Made by a program: the position numbers and the translations under genes
In this document: positions 25,196-33,472 of the stretch, in pieces
Numbering within the stretch: position 1 is the first letter of the stretch
Layout of the letters: each line of letters starts with the position of its first letter
NCBI GenBank assembly: GCA_022071945.1
Contig: JAJVIN010000037.1
Span: forward strand, 1-57,017
From: Thermoanaerobaculia bacterium
GTDB lineage: Bacteria; Acidobacteriota; Thermoanaerobaculia; UBA5066
Length of the DNA stretch: 57,017 nucleotides
Reading direction: 5' to 3'
The notes under the pieces: model-generated
What the model was told of the DNA's origin: nothing
Database searches by the model: none
Seen by the model: the letters and a program-made list of their open reading frames with translations, nothing else

Positions 25196-25924
25196 TCAGG
25201 TCTCCCTCGGCGGCTCATCCGGCCCCTGTCCGGCGGGCAGGGCGGGACGGTAGAGGTCTCGCCTTCGCTGGAGATCCGCCTTCACGGCCGAACGAAACGC
25301 CTCGACATCCTCTTCGGGAGGCGGCAGGGACGCGAGGTAGCCGGCAATCTCCTGGACCTCGACCCCGAGCCGGAGCTTCTTGAAAAGCCGCGGGTACCTG
25401 TCACCCGGCGCATGTACGTGGTGGAGGCCGCAGCTGTAGCCGATGACCATCCGCCCATCAGGGAGCCTGCGAAGGATGTCGGCGACTCCTCCGCGAACCG
25501 TCATGGGCTGTCCGTGCTTGTCCAGACCCCCGCGCCGCATCATTCTGCCTTCCGGCAGGATCACGACCGTTGCCTTCGGGCTCATCGAGGCCAAGAACCG
25601 GTCCCAGCTGTCATCCCGCTTTCGCGTAATCGGAATCATTCCGGGAAGCAGTGCCTTCATGATCCGGCCTGCGATGGGTCTTCTGATCGTCTCCTGTGCG
25701 GCGGGAACGGTCGCGAACCGGGCCAGCTGCCAGAGGAAGGAGACCGGCAGCGCGTAAACGAACAGGAACTCGTAAAGCGAGGTGTGGTTGAGAAGAATGA
25801 CGAGGCGGACCCGCTTCCAGGGCTCGGGCCGGGGCTCACCCACTGCGAGGACCTCGCACGAGAAGAGCGTTCTGGCTACGGCCTTCAACGTGACGAGCAG
25901 CAGGAATCGGATCAGGACGAGCAT
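25196..25924 (-). CDS. Membrane-associated acyltransferase of the PlsC/LPLAT superfamily
   Basis: 242 residues. A hydrophobic N-terminal helix (VLIRFLLLVTLKAVARTLF) anchors it. The PlsC-like motifs are present in variant form: LNHTSLYEF gives His47 and Glu52 in place of the usual H-x4-D, and ILPEGRMMRRGG stands for the FPEGTRS motif. A MIPITRKR block fits motif II. Such enzymes move acyl chains to glycerolipids or related acceptors at the membrane. The Glu for Asp change leaves the exact substrate open. It stands alone between the repeat island and malQ. Confidence 0.75.
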   Translation of the reverse strand: MLVLIRFLLLVTLKAVARTLFSCEVLAVGEPRPEPWKRVRLVILLNHTSLYEFLFVYALPVSFLWQLARFATVPAAQETIRRPIAGRIMKALLPGMIPITRKRDDSWDRFLASMSPKATVVILPEGRMMRRGGLDKHGQPMTVRGGVADILRRLPDGRMVIGYSCGLHHVHAPGDRYPRLFKKLRLGVEVQEIAGYLASLPPPEEDVEAFRSAVKADLQRRRDLYRPALPAGQGPDEPPRET

Positions 25925-26096
25925 CGCGAGATCGAGCCCTCACAGGCCGGACGAAGACCCGTCCCGGAAGGGCTGGCCGCGATTCTAGCGGCTATGCGCG
26001 GAGAAGCGGCCCGTCACGAAGCGGGCCGGGCACAAGGACGAGGACGGCCTCGCCCGGACCGGCCCGCTGGCAAGAGGCGCGTTTACGCGGGGCTCC

Positions 26097-27602
26097 TCAG
26101 GCGGGGTGGTAGGGCTTCCTGCCGGTCAGCTTCGCCAGCCTCAGGAGCCGCTCGGCGCGCTCCTTTGTGAAATCTCCCTTTCGGGCGCGCCAGCCCCAGT
26201 TCCCCGCGCCCTTGCCCGGGGTGTTCATCCGGGCCTCGTTGCCGAGCCCGAAGACGTCTTGGGCCGGGACCATGGCCAGGTCGGCGACCGAGGTGAAGGC
26301 CGTCCGGATCATGTGCCACTCGATCTCGTCCCCGTTCTCGGGCACGCCCGTGTAGTCCATGACCCTTCTCTTGATCGCGTCCTCGGCCTCGGGCCACCAG
26401 CCCCGGATCGTGTCGTTGTCGTGCGTTCCGGTGTAGACGACACAGTTCGTCTGATAGCGGTGCGGCTGGTACTCCTCGTTGTCGGCCGTGAACCCGAACT
26501 GGAGGATCTTCATCCCGGGGAAACCGGTCCGGTACAAGAGCTCGCGGACGTCATCGGTGATGACTCCCAGATCCTCGGCGACGAAGGGCAGCCGGCCGAG
26601 CCCGTGCTGGAGGGCATTGAAGAGCTTCATCCCCGGTCCGGTGACCCACCGGCCGTTGACGGCGGTCTTCTCCCCGTTCTTGACTTCCCAGAAGGCGGCA
26701 AAACCCCGGAAGTGATCGATCCGGACAATGTCGGCCGTGCGGAAATTGTTGCGGGCCCGCTCGATCCACCAGGTGAACCCCTCGGTCTCGATCCGGTCCC
26801 ACCGGTACAGCGGATTGCCCCAGAGCTGCCCCGTCTCGCTGAAGTAGTCCGGCGGAACCCCCGCGATCGTCTCGAGCCGGGCCTCGGAATCCATCGAGAA
26901 ATACCGCTGGTAGGCCCACACGTCGGCGCTGTCGGCGGCGACGTAGATCGGGATGTCGCCCATCACCAGGATGTTGCGCCGGTTGGCCTCGCGCCTGACA
27001 CGATCCCACTGCCGGAAGAACAGGAACTGGACCCACCTCTGGTAGACCATCTCGGCCGAAAGCTCGGCCTTGGCCGCCTCGACGGCCTCGTGCTCCCGCA
27101 GCTTCAGCTCCCTCGGCCAGGTGAACCACTCCTCGCCGTTGAACTTCCGCTTCAGGGCGGCGAAGAGAACCCAGTCCTCGAGCCAGTAGCGCTGCTCGAA
27201 GGCACCGCAGAAGCCCTCGAAGTCATCGAGGATGTGCCCCGGACGCGAGACTCGGGTGTGTTCCCAGCTCTGACGGAGGATCTGATCCTTCCAGGCAATG
27301 ACCGACGGGAAATCAACCGAGTCTTCCGGGCCCGCCGGGGCTCCCTCCAGGGCTTCGGCCGGCAGCAGGTTCTCCCGGACGAGCTCCTCGGGGGAGATCA
27401 GAAGCTGGTTGCCAGCGAAAGCGGAGAGGCACCCGTAGGGCGAATTGCCGTAAGCGATGGGCCCCAGGGGCAGGATCTGCCAGATCGTCTGTCCCGCGGA
27501 TTCGAGCCAATCAAGGAAGGCATCGGCTTCCGCGCCGAGGTCACCGATTCCGAAGCGGCCGGGAAGGGAGGTTGGATGAAGGAGAATTCCTGAAGCACGC
27601 AC
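26097..27602 (-). CDS. malQ: 4-alpha-glucanotransferase (amylomaltase, GH77)
   Basis: 501 residues, the usual length. Transfers alpha-1,4-glucan segments in maltodextrin/glycogen metabolism. GH77 marks from the start: RASGILLHPTSLPGRFGIGDLG, WQILPLGPIAYGNSPYGCLSAFAGN, NILVMGDIPIYVAADSADVW, YRWDRIETEGFTWWIERAR, DIVRIDHFRGFAAFWEV (nucleophile Asp in RIDHFRGF), FVAEDLGVITDDV (acid/base Glu) and VYTGTHDNDTIRGWW. No other glycogen genes are adjacent. The 172 bases before the acyltransferase start hold no gene. Confidence 0.96.
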   Translation of the reverse strand: MRASGILLHPTSLPGRFGIGDLGAEADAFLDWLESAGQTIWQILPLGPIAYGNSPYGCLSAFAGNQLLISPEELVRENLLPAEALEGAPAGPEDSVDFPSVIAWKDQILRQSWEHTRVSRPGHILDDFEGFCGAFEQRYWLEDWVLFAALKRKFNGEEWFTWPRELKLREHEAVEAAKAELSAEMVYQRWVQFLFFRQWDRVRREANRRNILVMGDIPIYVAADSADVWAYQRYFSMDSEARLETIAGVPPDYFSETGQLWGNPLYRWDRIETEGFTWWIERARNNFRTADIVRIDHFRGFAAFWEVKNGEKTAVNGRWVTGPGMKLFNALQHGLGRLPFVAEDLGVITDDVRELLYRTGFPGMKILQFGFTADNEEYQPHRYQTNCVVYTGTHDNDTIRGWWPEAEDAIKRRVMDYTGVPENGDEIEWHMIRTAFTSVADLAMVPAQDVFGLGNEARMNTPGKGAGNWGWRARKGDFTKERAERLLRLAKLTGRKPYHPA

Positions 27603-27787
27603 AGCGGCCAGAATCGTAACTCAGTCGCCGATTTGTTTCCTCGCGGCGCCCCGAGGATGCCACCTGGGGCGCCCGCGACGGGACGGCTCTCGCGTATCCA
27701 CGCTCGCCAGCGCCAGGAGTCGAGACCGCGGCACATGTCCGTCGGCCGCTCGGGCGACGAGCCGGCTAGCCCATCTTCCGCGGGCAG

Positions 27788-28519
27788 TCAGCCTCGGCCG
27801 AGGCTTTCCAAGACGGATTCGTAAGCCCTCGGGAGCGGAGCCTCGAGGCTGAGACCGATCTCGGGCAGGACCAGCCGGGCCGCGTGCAGGAGCGGGAACG
27901 CCAGGTCTCTCAGGAGCCCCCGGACACCGGGGTCCCGGATCCCGCGCCACCGGAGCGAGCCTCCATACAGGGAATCCCCGGCGATGGGGTGCCCGCGAGA
28001 GGCGAGATGGACCCGGATCTGGTGTGTGCGGCCCGTCTCGGGGAAAAGCTCGAGATCCGAGAGCCCCGTGTGGCGCCGCAACGTCTGGTAGTTCGTGATG
28101 GCGGGTTTGCCCTCGGGGTCGACCTTCATCTTCCGGCCATCCCGTGGATCGCGGCCGAGCGGGGATTCGAATCTCCCCTTGGCGGGAACCGGACTCCCGA
28201 AGACGAGGGCCCGGTAGGTCTTCTGCACCGCCCGTTCTTGAAAGAGGCGCGAGAGATCGCGGTGGACCTCCCTCGTCTTGGCCAGAAGAACCAGTCCCGA
28301 GGTCCCGACGTCGAGACGGTGGACCATCAGGGGAAGGGGTTCGGGGATCTCGACGCCCGCGGCCGCGAGGAGATTGCGAACCACGGTCGCCTCGTCCCGG
28401 CCCTGCCGGGACGAAACGGCCATGGACACGCCGGCCGGCTTGTCGATGGCCAGGATCCGCTCGTCCAAGAAAACCGGTGCCCTCGACCCCTGAGAGGGGT
28501 GGAGGTCCCGGTCAGACAC
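27788..28519 (-). CDS. RluA-family pseudouridine synthase
   Basis: 243 residues. Isomerises uridine to pseudouridine in RNA. The catalytic Asp70 lies in VHRLDVGTSGLVLLAK, the RluA-type signature; LAIDKPAGVSMAV, QKTYRALVFG, FPETGRTHQIRVHLASRGHPIAGDSLYG follow in family order. No S4 domain precedes it. Its start overlaps the end of the ABC ATPase gene by eight bases, so it may be the last gene of that transcript. Whether it acts on rRNA or tRNA cannot be read from the sequence. Confidence 0.93.
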   Translation of the reverse strand: MSDRDLHPSQGSRAPVFLDERILAIDKPAGVSMAVSSRQGRDEATVVRNLLAAAGVEIPEPLPLMVHRLDVGTSGLVLLAKTREVHRDLSRLFQERAVQKTYRALVFGSPVPAKGRFESPLGRDPRDGRKMKVDPEGKPAITNYQTLRRHTGLSDLELFPETGRTHQIRVHLASRGHPIAGDSLYGGSLRWRGIRDPGVRGLLRDLAFPLLHAARLVLPEIGLSLEAPLPRAYESVLESLGRG

Positions 28520-29273
28520 GCCTCTCGACTCCCAGGATCTCGAAGATCTCGTCCTTGAGGGCCCGGAACTCGGCCAGGTCTGGATCGCGCGGTCTCGGAA
28601 GGGGATTGTCGAGGATCTTCCGGATCCGGGCCGGCCGCCGGGTCATGACCGCGATCCGGTCGGCGAGCTCGACGGCTTCCTCGACGTCGTGGGTCACGAG
28701 AAGGCACGTCTTCTTCGTCGCACGGCTGATGCGCCAGACCTCGCGCCGCATCTCCAATCGCGTGAAGGCATCCAGGGCGCCAAACGGCTCGTCGAGGTAG
28801 AGCACCTCCGAGTCGACGGCCAGGGCGCGCGCGAATTCCACCCGCTGCTTCATGCCTCCCGACAGCTCCGACGGCAGGGCCCTTTCGAATCCCTCGAGGC
28901 CAACGAGCTTGATCGTCCTCTCGACGATCTCCGCGCGCTCCCCGGGGCTCTTGTGGCGGAGCCCGAACCCGATGTTCTCGTTCACGCTGAGCCACGGGAA
29001 GATCCCGGTCTCCTGGAAGACGAAGACTCTCTTGGGAGACGGACCCGAGAGCGGCTCGCCGTCGATCTCGATCCCTCCCGACGTGGGCGTCTCGAACCCA
29101 GCGATGCAGTTGAGGAGTGTCGACTTGCCGCACCCGGAGGGCCCCACGATCGCGACGAACTCTTCCGGAGCGACGTCGAGATCGACCTCATCGAGGACGG
29201 TCAGCATCTGGCCCTGCTTCTTGAAGGCCTTGCTGACGCTCTTGACACGGATCTTTGCTTCTTGCCTCGTCAT
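28512..29273 (-). CDS. NitT/TauT-type ABC transporter, ATP-binding protein
   Basis: 253 residues from ATG at 29273 (MTRQEAKIRVKSVS); the longer frame upstream is a shadow of the permease. Walker A GPSGCGKSTLL, Q-loop FQETGIFPWLSV, signature LSGGMKQRVEFARAL, Walker B VLYLDEPFGALD, H-loop LLVTHDVEEAVELADR: all intact. Energises import with the permease and binding protein encoded just upstream. It lacks the AAA-associated C-terminal domain whose fragment lies at 7459-7563. Five bases separate it from the permease. The likely substrate class is an organic anion such as nitrate, sulfonate or a related compound. Confidence 0.93.
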   Translation of the reverse strand: MTRQEAKIRVKSVSKAFKKQGQMLTVLDEVDLDVAPEEFVAIVGPSGCGKSTLLNCIAGFETPTSGGIEIDGEPLSGPSPKRVFVFQETGIFPWLSVNENIGFGLRHKSPGERAEIVERTIKLVGLEGFERALPSELSGGMKQRVEFARALAVDSEVLYLDEPFGALDAFTRLEMRREVWRISRATKKTCLLVTHDVEEAVELADRIAVMTRRPARIRKILDNPLPRPRDPDLAEFRALKDEIFEILGVERRV

Positions 29274-29278
29274 GACGG

Positions 29279-30058
29279 TCACCGCCTCAGGATTCCGCGG
29301 CGCCTGAGCGCCCGCTCTTCCAGGGCCCGCATCATCGTGTCGAGCACGAGTCCGATCAGGCCGATCAGGACCATCGCCGCCACGACGAGGTCGTACCGCA
29401 GGTTGTTTCGAGCGTCGTTGACCTGGTAGCCCAGACCGGACTGCACGCCCAGCATCTCGGCCGCCACCACGACGACCCAGGAGATCCCGAGGGCCAGGCG
29501 AAGTCCCGTGAGGATCTGCGGCAGAGACGCCGGCAGGAGCACATCCGTCACGAGCGCCACCCCCTTGACCCCGAAGTTCGAAGCAGAGCGGAGGAACTTC
29601 TGGTCCACGGTGGCGATTGCCGAGGCGGTCGCGGTCGTGATGGTGAAGAACGACGAAAGGAAGATCAGGAAGATCGCGGCCACGTCGCTCGGTTCGAACC
29701 ACCGGACCGGCCCGAAGAGGAGCGTCGCGATCGGGAGCCAGGCGATGGGCGAGATGGGCCGGAGGAGCTGGACCGGAGGGTTGAAAAGCTGGTTCAGCTC
29801 TGGAAAGCGGCCGAGCCCGACGCCGAGCGGGATCCCGATCAGGGTCGCCAGGAGAAATCCCCAGGCCACCCGGAAGACCGACGCCACGATGTTCTTCACC
29901 AGGATCCCCTGGCGAAAGAGCTCGAAAAGCCCCTGCAAGGTCAGCCAGGGCCCCGGAATGTCCGTCCGCTTGTTCCCGAGGGTCAGGAGGTGCCAGATGA
30001 GGATGAAAAGCGCCACGCCGAGAACCGGGCGAAAAAGTCTGCGGATCTTGTTGACCAT
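29279..30058 (-). CDS. NitT/TauT-type ABC transporter, permease
   Basis: 259 residues from ATG at 30058 (MVNKIRRLFRPVL), which overlaps the stop region of the binding-protein gene by a couple of bases. BPD_transp_1 type with about six membrane helices: VLGVALFILIWHLL, VAWGFLLATLIGIPLGVGLG, ISPIAWLPIATLLFG, VAAIFLIFLSSFF, GLRLALGISWVVVVAAEML and VVAAMVLIGLIGLVLD. The EAA-like loop is around AASNFGVK / LPASLPQILTGLRLAL. Forms the channel with the ATPase next door. Confidence 0.93.
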   Translation of the reverse strand: MVNKIRRLFRPVLGVALFILIWHLLTLGNKRTDIPGPWLTLQGLFELFRQGILVKNIVASVFRVAWGFLLATLIGIPLGVGLGRFPELNQLFNPPVQLLRPISPIAWLPIATLLFGPVRWFEPSDVAAIFLIFLSSFFTITTATASAIATVDQKFLRSASNFGVKGVALVTDVLLPASLPQILTGLRLALGISWVVVVAAEMLGVQSGLGYQVNDARNNLRYDLVVAAMVLIGLIGLVLDTMMRALEERALRRRGILRR

Positions 30059-30059
30059 C

Positions 30060-31202
30060 TCACTTCCCCGTCGCGAAGGAGGCGTCTGTGTAGTCCTCAA
30101 AGCCGAACGGGTCGTCCTTCGTCACCGGCCGGAAGTCGAAGTAGCCGAGCCTCTCGGCGTAGCGCTGGATCTCCTCCATGTCCTTCCTGGCCGGAATCAG
30201 GTTCGTGTACTTCACCCGGTCGGGCGGCTTGGAGAGGACGAACTTCATCAGCTCGGGGTCCTGGTTGTAGTACTCCTTGCGGGCCGCGATCGCGGCCGCC
30301 TGCATCCGGGGCACGTGCCCGAAGCTCGCGTCCAGATAGATCTTCCCTGGATCCTTCCTTTGAGGCTTCGCGTGGGCGGGCAGGAGCTCGACCCCCGGAG
30401 CGGCCTCACCGTCCGGCTGGTCGATCCAGAGACCGGATTTCGAGATCCCGGTGACCAGCTCCTGAACGAGGGGCCGGTTGTGCTTGATCAGATCCTCGTG
30501 CACCGCGAGGACGCACGAGATGAACTCGGGCCAGGCGTCCTTCGTGTAGTAGAGGACGCGGCCATAGCCCTCGATCTCCGTCTTGGCCGGAAACGGCTCC
30601 CCGCAGAGGAATGCCTCGAATTGCCCGGTCTTCAGACCCGACGGCATTTCCGGCGGCGGGTAATCGATCAGCGTGATGTCTTTCGGAGCGAGTCCGGCCT
30701 GCTCCCGCAGGCGCTCCACGAGAATCCGCTGGTTGGAGTACCGGTGCGGGATGGCGATCCTCTTGCCCTTCAGGTCCGCGAACGTGTGGTAAGGCGAATC
30801 CGAGCGCACCATCATCGTCGTGCCGTCCCGGTGCCCGAGATGGACGATCTTCAGGGGGATGCCCTTCCGGTTGATCACCATCGCGAGAGGCGCCAGGATG
30901 AACGTTGCCTTGAGATTCCCCGCCATGACGTCATCCGAAATCGACGGGAAGCCCGTGTACTTCTTCGAGCGGAAGACGGAGCCCGAGTCGGAGTGCGAGG
31001 TCACCCAACTGGTGACCGGACACGTCAGATGTCACGTGACGGGAAGGAACCCGACGACCAGGTCGCCCCGGAGAGGGACTCCTCCCTGTCTCATCCGGAG
31101 AAGAAAGGTCCCGAATCCCTTGTGAGTGAGCTGGATATGGGCAACGGAAACCACCGCCAAAAAGACGGCCAGAGCGCCGCCCCACCTGAGAATCGCTTTC
31201 AT
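30060..31202 (-). CDS. NrtA/SsuA-like ABC substrate-binding protein with an in-frame UGA, candidate selenoprotein
   Basis: Read from ATG at 31202, the frame gives a signal-anchor start (MKAILRWGGALAVFLAVVSV), then LVVGFLPVT, then TGA at 31034-31032, and continues in the same frame with HLTCPVTSW and 323 more residues to the stop at 30060 (380 residues with UGA decoded). The part after the UGA is a normal binding protein: GFPSISDDVMAGNLKATFILAPLAM, IPLKIVHLGHRDGT, TFADLKGKRIAIP, and a full C-terminal domain. From memory, relatives read PVTCHLTCPV here, so UGA replaces the first Cys of a CxxxC pair and Cys61 remains. A strong hairpin follows (see next entry). The neighbours are its permease and ATPase. 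An ORF caller would start at 31004 (GTG) and lose the signal peptide. The alternative is a nonsense mutation; TGA is an ordinary stop elsewhere in the window. Confidence 0.8.
30999..31017 (-). promoter_or_regulatory. Bacterial SECIS-like hairpin 14 nt after the in-frame UGA
   Basis: On the coding (minus) strand GGTCACC-AGTTG-GGTGACC gives a 7-bp perfect stem with a five-base loop. The loop lies 22-26 nt after the UGA. A lower GTG/CAC stem can extend it across a small internal loop. Known bacterial SECIS elements have the apical loop about 16-37 nt after UGA, with a G in the first two loop bases. Here the loop starts A-G-U, like the G-U of the E. coli fdhF loop. The structure is within the coding sequence, as in other bacteria. 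Confidence 0.7.
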
Positions 31203-31234
31203 GTTGCGCGGATGATACCCGGGGAGGACGGATT

Positions 31235-31669
31235 TCAGTCCGAGGGCTCGTCCCACTCCTGACGAGGCCGTTCCGGCTCTCTGCCAACCCTTGCGACCGC
31301 CTCGGCCTCGATCTCGAGGTGGAAGTCGTCGGAGAAGAGGCCAGCGACCCGGACCGCGGTCAAGGCCGGCCCCCCGGCGGGGAAGGCCTCCCGGAAGGCT
31401 CGAAAGAAGGGCTCGGCGATCGCGGGATCGACGTAGTACACCCTCAGGCGCACGACGTCCGCCAGGCCAGAGTCTGCCCGCGCGAGGACCTCTCCGAGCG
31501 TCTTCAGGATCGCTCGCGTCTGGCCGCACGGATCGGAGGAGACGGGCCTTCCGTCCGGACCGCTCGCGACGGTGCCAGAGACGGCGATGAACTCCCCTCT
31601 CCGGACCAGCCGCGCGTAGCCAAACTCCTTTTCCCAGGGGCTTTCGGTCTCGATTCGAAACCTCGTCAT
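31235..31669 (-). CDS. RidA (YjgF/UK114) family protein
   Basis: 144 residues from ATG at 31669. RidA proteins deaminate reactive enamines/imines made by PLP enzymes, or serve as related hydrolases. Visible: WEKEFGYARLVRRGEFIAVSGTVA, GQTRAILKTLGEVLARADSGLADVVRLRVYYVD, AFPAGGPALTAVRVAGL, LEIEAEAVA. The active RidA Arg normally lies in R-x-x-x-x-V before the last strand; AVRVAGL gives a candidate Arg. The start overlaps the stop of the GGDEF gene by four bases (ATGA), so it is translated with it. Confidence 0.9.
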   Translation of the reverse strand: MTRFRIETESPWEKEFGYARLVRRGEFIAVSGTVASGPDGRPVSSDPCGQTRAILKTLGEVLARADSGLADVVRLRVYYVDPAIAEPFFRAFREAFPAGGPALTAVRVAGLFSDDFHLEIEAEAVARVGREPERPRQEWDEPSD

Positions 31670-33441
31670 GATCCGGACACCTTCTTCAGCTCGGACGAGC
31701 TCTTCTTCCTGAACGGATTGATGGCGGGCAGGCCGGAGGCAGAGCTCGCCGGGGGCTCGCCCTCCGCCAGGACGATCTGGTTGCGCCCGTTCGCCTTGGC
31801 CTTGTACAGGGCGGCGTCCGCCTGCCGCAGCCACGCGGTGACCGAGATCGTCGAACGAACGTTGGGGTCGAAGAGGGCCACCCCGATCGAGGCGGTGGCC
31901 CCTTCCGGGACTCCGGAGACCCGCAGCGTCGAGACCGTGAGCCGGACTCTCTCCAGACACAGGATTGCCTGCTGGTCGTTGACTTCGGGCAAGAGGATCG
32001 CGAACTCCTCGCCGCCGAATCTTGCGACGAGGTCCGTCTCCCTGGTGCTGGCGACGAGGGATTTCGCCGTGGCCAAGAGCAGCCGGTCACCCGCCAAGTG
32101 TCCGAACTTGTCGTTGAACCTCTTGAAGTGGTCGAGGTCGAGGAGGGCGAGCGCCACGGGGCTCCCGCTCCGGCGAGACCGGGCCAGCTCCAGCGTGATC
32201 CGGTCGAAGAGGACGACGCGGTTCGCAAGACCGGTCAGAGCGTCGGTCGAGGCCTGGTGGCGCAGGACCGCGAAGCGGTCCGCCATCGCGGGGAGATACG
32301 ACATCATCAGGAGGAAGAACGCCGGGGTGAAGAGGCTGAAGGCGTAGGTCGCGGCCTCGAAGGACCGCAGGTCACGGACACCATCGTGGATGGCCGCCGC
32401 GAGCGTGAGGGCACTCGCGATGAGAAGGGCCTTCGACCAGGGGGCTCTCCGCCGCGCGTCCTGGATCAGCATGAATCCCGTCTCGGAAAAGACCGCGATC
32501 GAGAGGACCGACGAGGCGGGGACGGCAAAGGAAATGTCGTCGACCCGGGGCCAGAACCAGCAGACGAGGATCCCCACGGCCTGAAGGACGAGGATGATCC
32601 GGTAGTGTCCCCGGAGCGCCCTCTCGAAGAAGCTGTGGAAAAAGAGGGCGTAGAGGGCCGGGACGAGAAACCCCATCGAGATGTGTACCCGATGGAACAT
32701 CGAGAGGGGAAAGCTCGAGAAGACCCAGATCGAAAGCGCGGAAACGAGGCCCGCGGCGGCCGTGAGGGTCGTCAGGAAGTAGAAGAGGGCATCCGGCTGC
32801 GACCGGTCGCGCAGATAGAAGAAGAGCGCGAAGAGTCCCAGGGAAGCCAGGGCGGACGCGAGAAGGGCGAGCGGGAGCTCGGCCCGGGTCTTGCGGAGAA
32901 ACGCACGCGCCACCGAGTCGAGCACCGGAGCAATCGTCAGTCCGCCCCCCATGGGACCCGGGTTGTGAACCCTGATCGCGAGCCAGTGCGGACCCTGGCG
33001 GACCGAGAGGGAAGCCGGGAGCTGGTAGATCCGGGCGTACCGGGTCGCCTTGTCGTAGTTGGGCGGGAAGCCTCCCGTCCGTCCGACGAGCTGACCGTCG
33101 AGGTAGACCTCGTCCGCGTCCCGGATCTCGTCGAACACGAGGGCCAGAGCGATCGGGGAGATCGACGGATCGAGCTCGAATCGGAGCCGGTACCAGACGG
33201 TTCCGTGTTCGGAGATCCCCTGGTTTTGCCAGGTTCCCGGCACCCGGATCGGACGCCAGGTGACCGAGTCGAGTCCGTCGACGCCCAGCGCCGGGTCCGA
33301 GACGGTGATCTCCCACGTGCCCGAGAGGCTGGCCGGGAGGCGGTCGACGAAGAGCCCCCCTCCCTCCAGGCCCGAAGCCAGTAAGAGTCCCGGCGCGGCC
33401 AGGAAGGCGTGCGCGAGGAGAAGGACGAGGGCTCGAATCAC
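31666..33441 (-). CDS. Membrane receptor diguanylate cyclase (7TMR-DISM-like plus GGDEF)
   Basis: 591 residues. A signal peptide (LVLLLAHAFLAAPGLLLA) precedes a periplasmic beta-sandwich at ~30-180 (WRPIRVPGTWQNQG, YRLRFELDP, VYLDGQLVGRTGGFPPNYD), as in 7TMR-DISM extracellular domains. About seven membrane helices cover 190-400. The GGDEF domain runs from ~410: DALTGLANRVVLFDR, LDLDHFKRFNDKFGHLAGD, inhibitory site RETD at 467-470, and active site GGEEF at 476-480, so it should make cyclic-di-GMP and be product-inhibited. The signal it senses is unknown. Its end overlaps ridA; 31 bases separate it from the SPOR gene upstream. Confidence 0.92.
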   Translation of the reverse strand: MIRALVLLLAHAFLAAPGLLLASGLEGGGLFVDRLPASLSGTWEITVSDPALGVDGLDSVTWRPIRVPGTWQNQGISEHGTVWYRLRFELDPSISPIALALVFDEIRDADEVYLDGQLVGRTGGFPPNYDKATRYARIYQLPASLSVRQGPHWLAIRVHNPGPMGGGLTIAPVLDSVARAFLRKTRAELPLALLASALASLGLFALFFYLRDRSQPDALFYFLTTLTAAAGLVSALSIWVFSSFPLSMFHRVHISMGFLVPALYALFFHSFFERALRGHYRIILVLQAVGILVCWFWPRVDDISFAVPASSVLSIAVFSETGFMLIQDARRRAPWSKALLIASALTLAAAIHDGVRDLRSFEAATYAFSLFTPAFFLLMMSYLPAMADRFAVLRHQASTDALTGLANRVVLFDRITLELARSRRSGSPVALALLDLDHFKRFNDKFGHLAGDRLLLATAKSLVASTRETDLVARFGGEEFAILLPEVNDQQAILCLERVRLTVSTLRVSGVPEGATASIGVALFDPNVRSTISVTAWLRQADAALYKAKANGRNQIVLAEGEPPASSASGLPAINPFRKKSSSELKKVSGS

Positions 33442-33472
33442 ACTCTCGACCGCTGCCCCCGGGACGCCGGGC

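Noticed and set aside
24917-26170. A 417-codon plus-strand gene across the repeats and acyltransferase
   Set aside because: It runs through repeats and antisense to the acyltransferase; composition is shadow-like.
30060-31202. A frameshift in the binding protein
   Set aside because: The parts before and after the UGA are in the same frame; only the stop codon separates them.
31032-31529. A separate 165-codon minus-strand gene ending at the UGA
   Set aside because: Its first part is antisense-type noise over ridA; only its last 56 codons, from ATG 31202, are protein-like. These continue in frame past the UGA into the binding protein.
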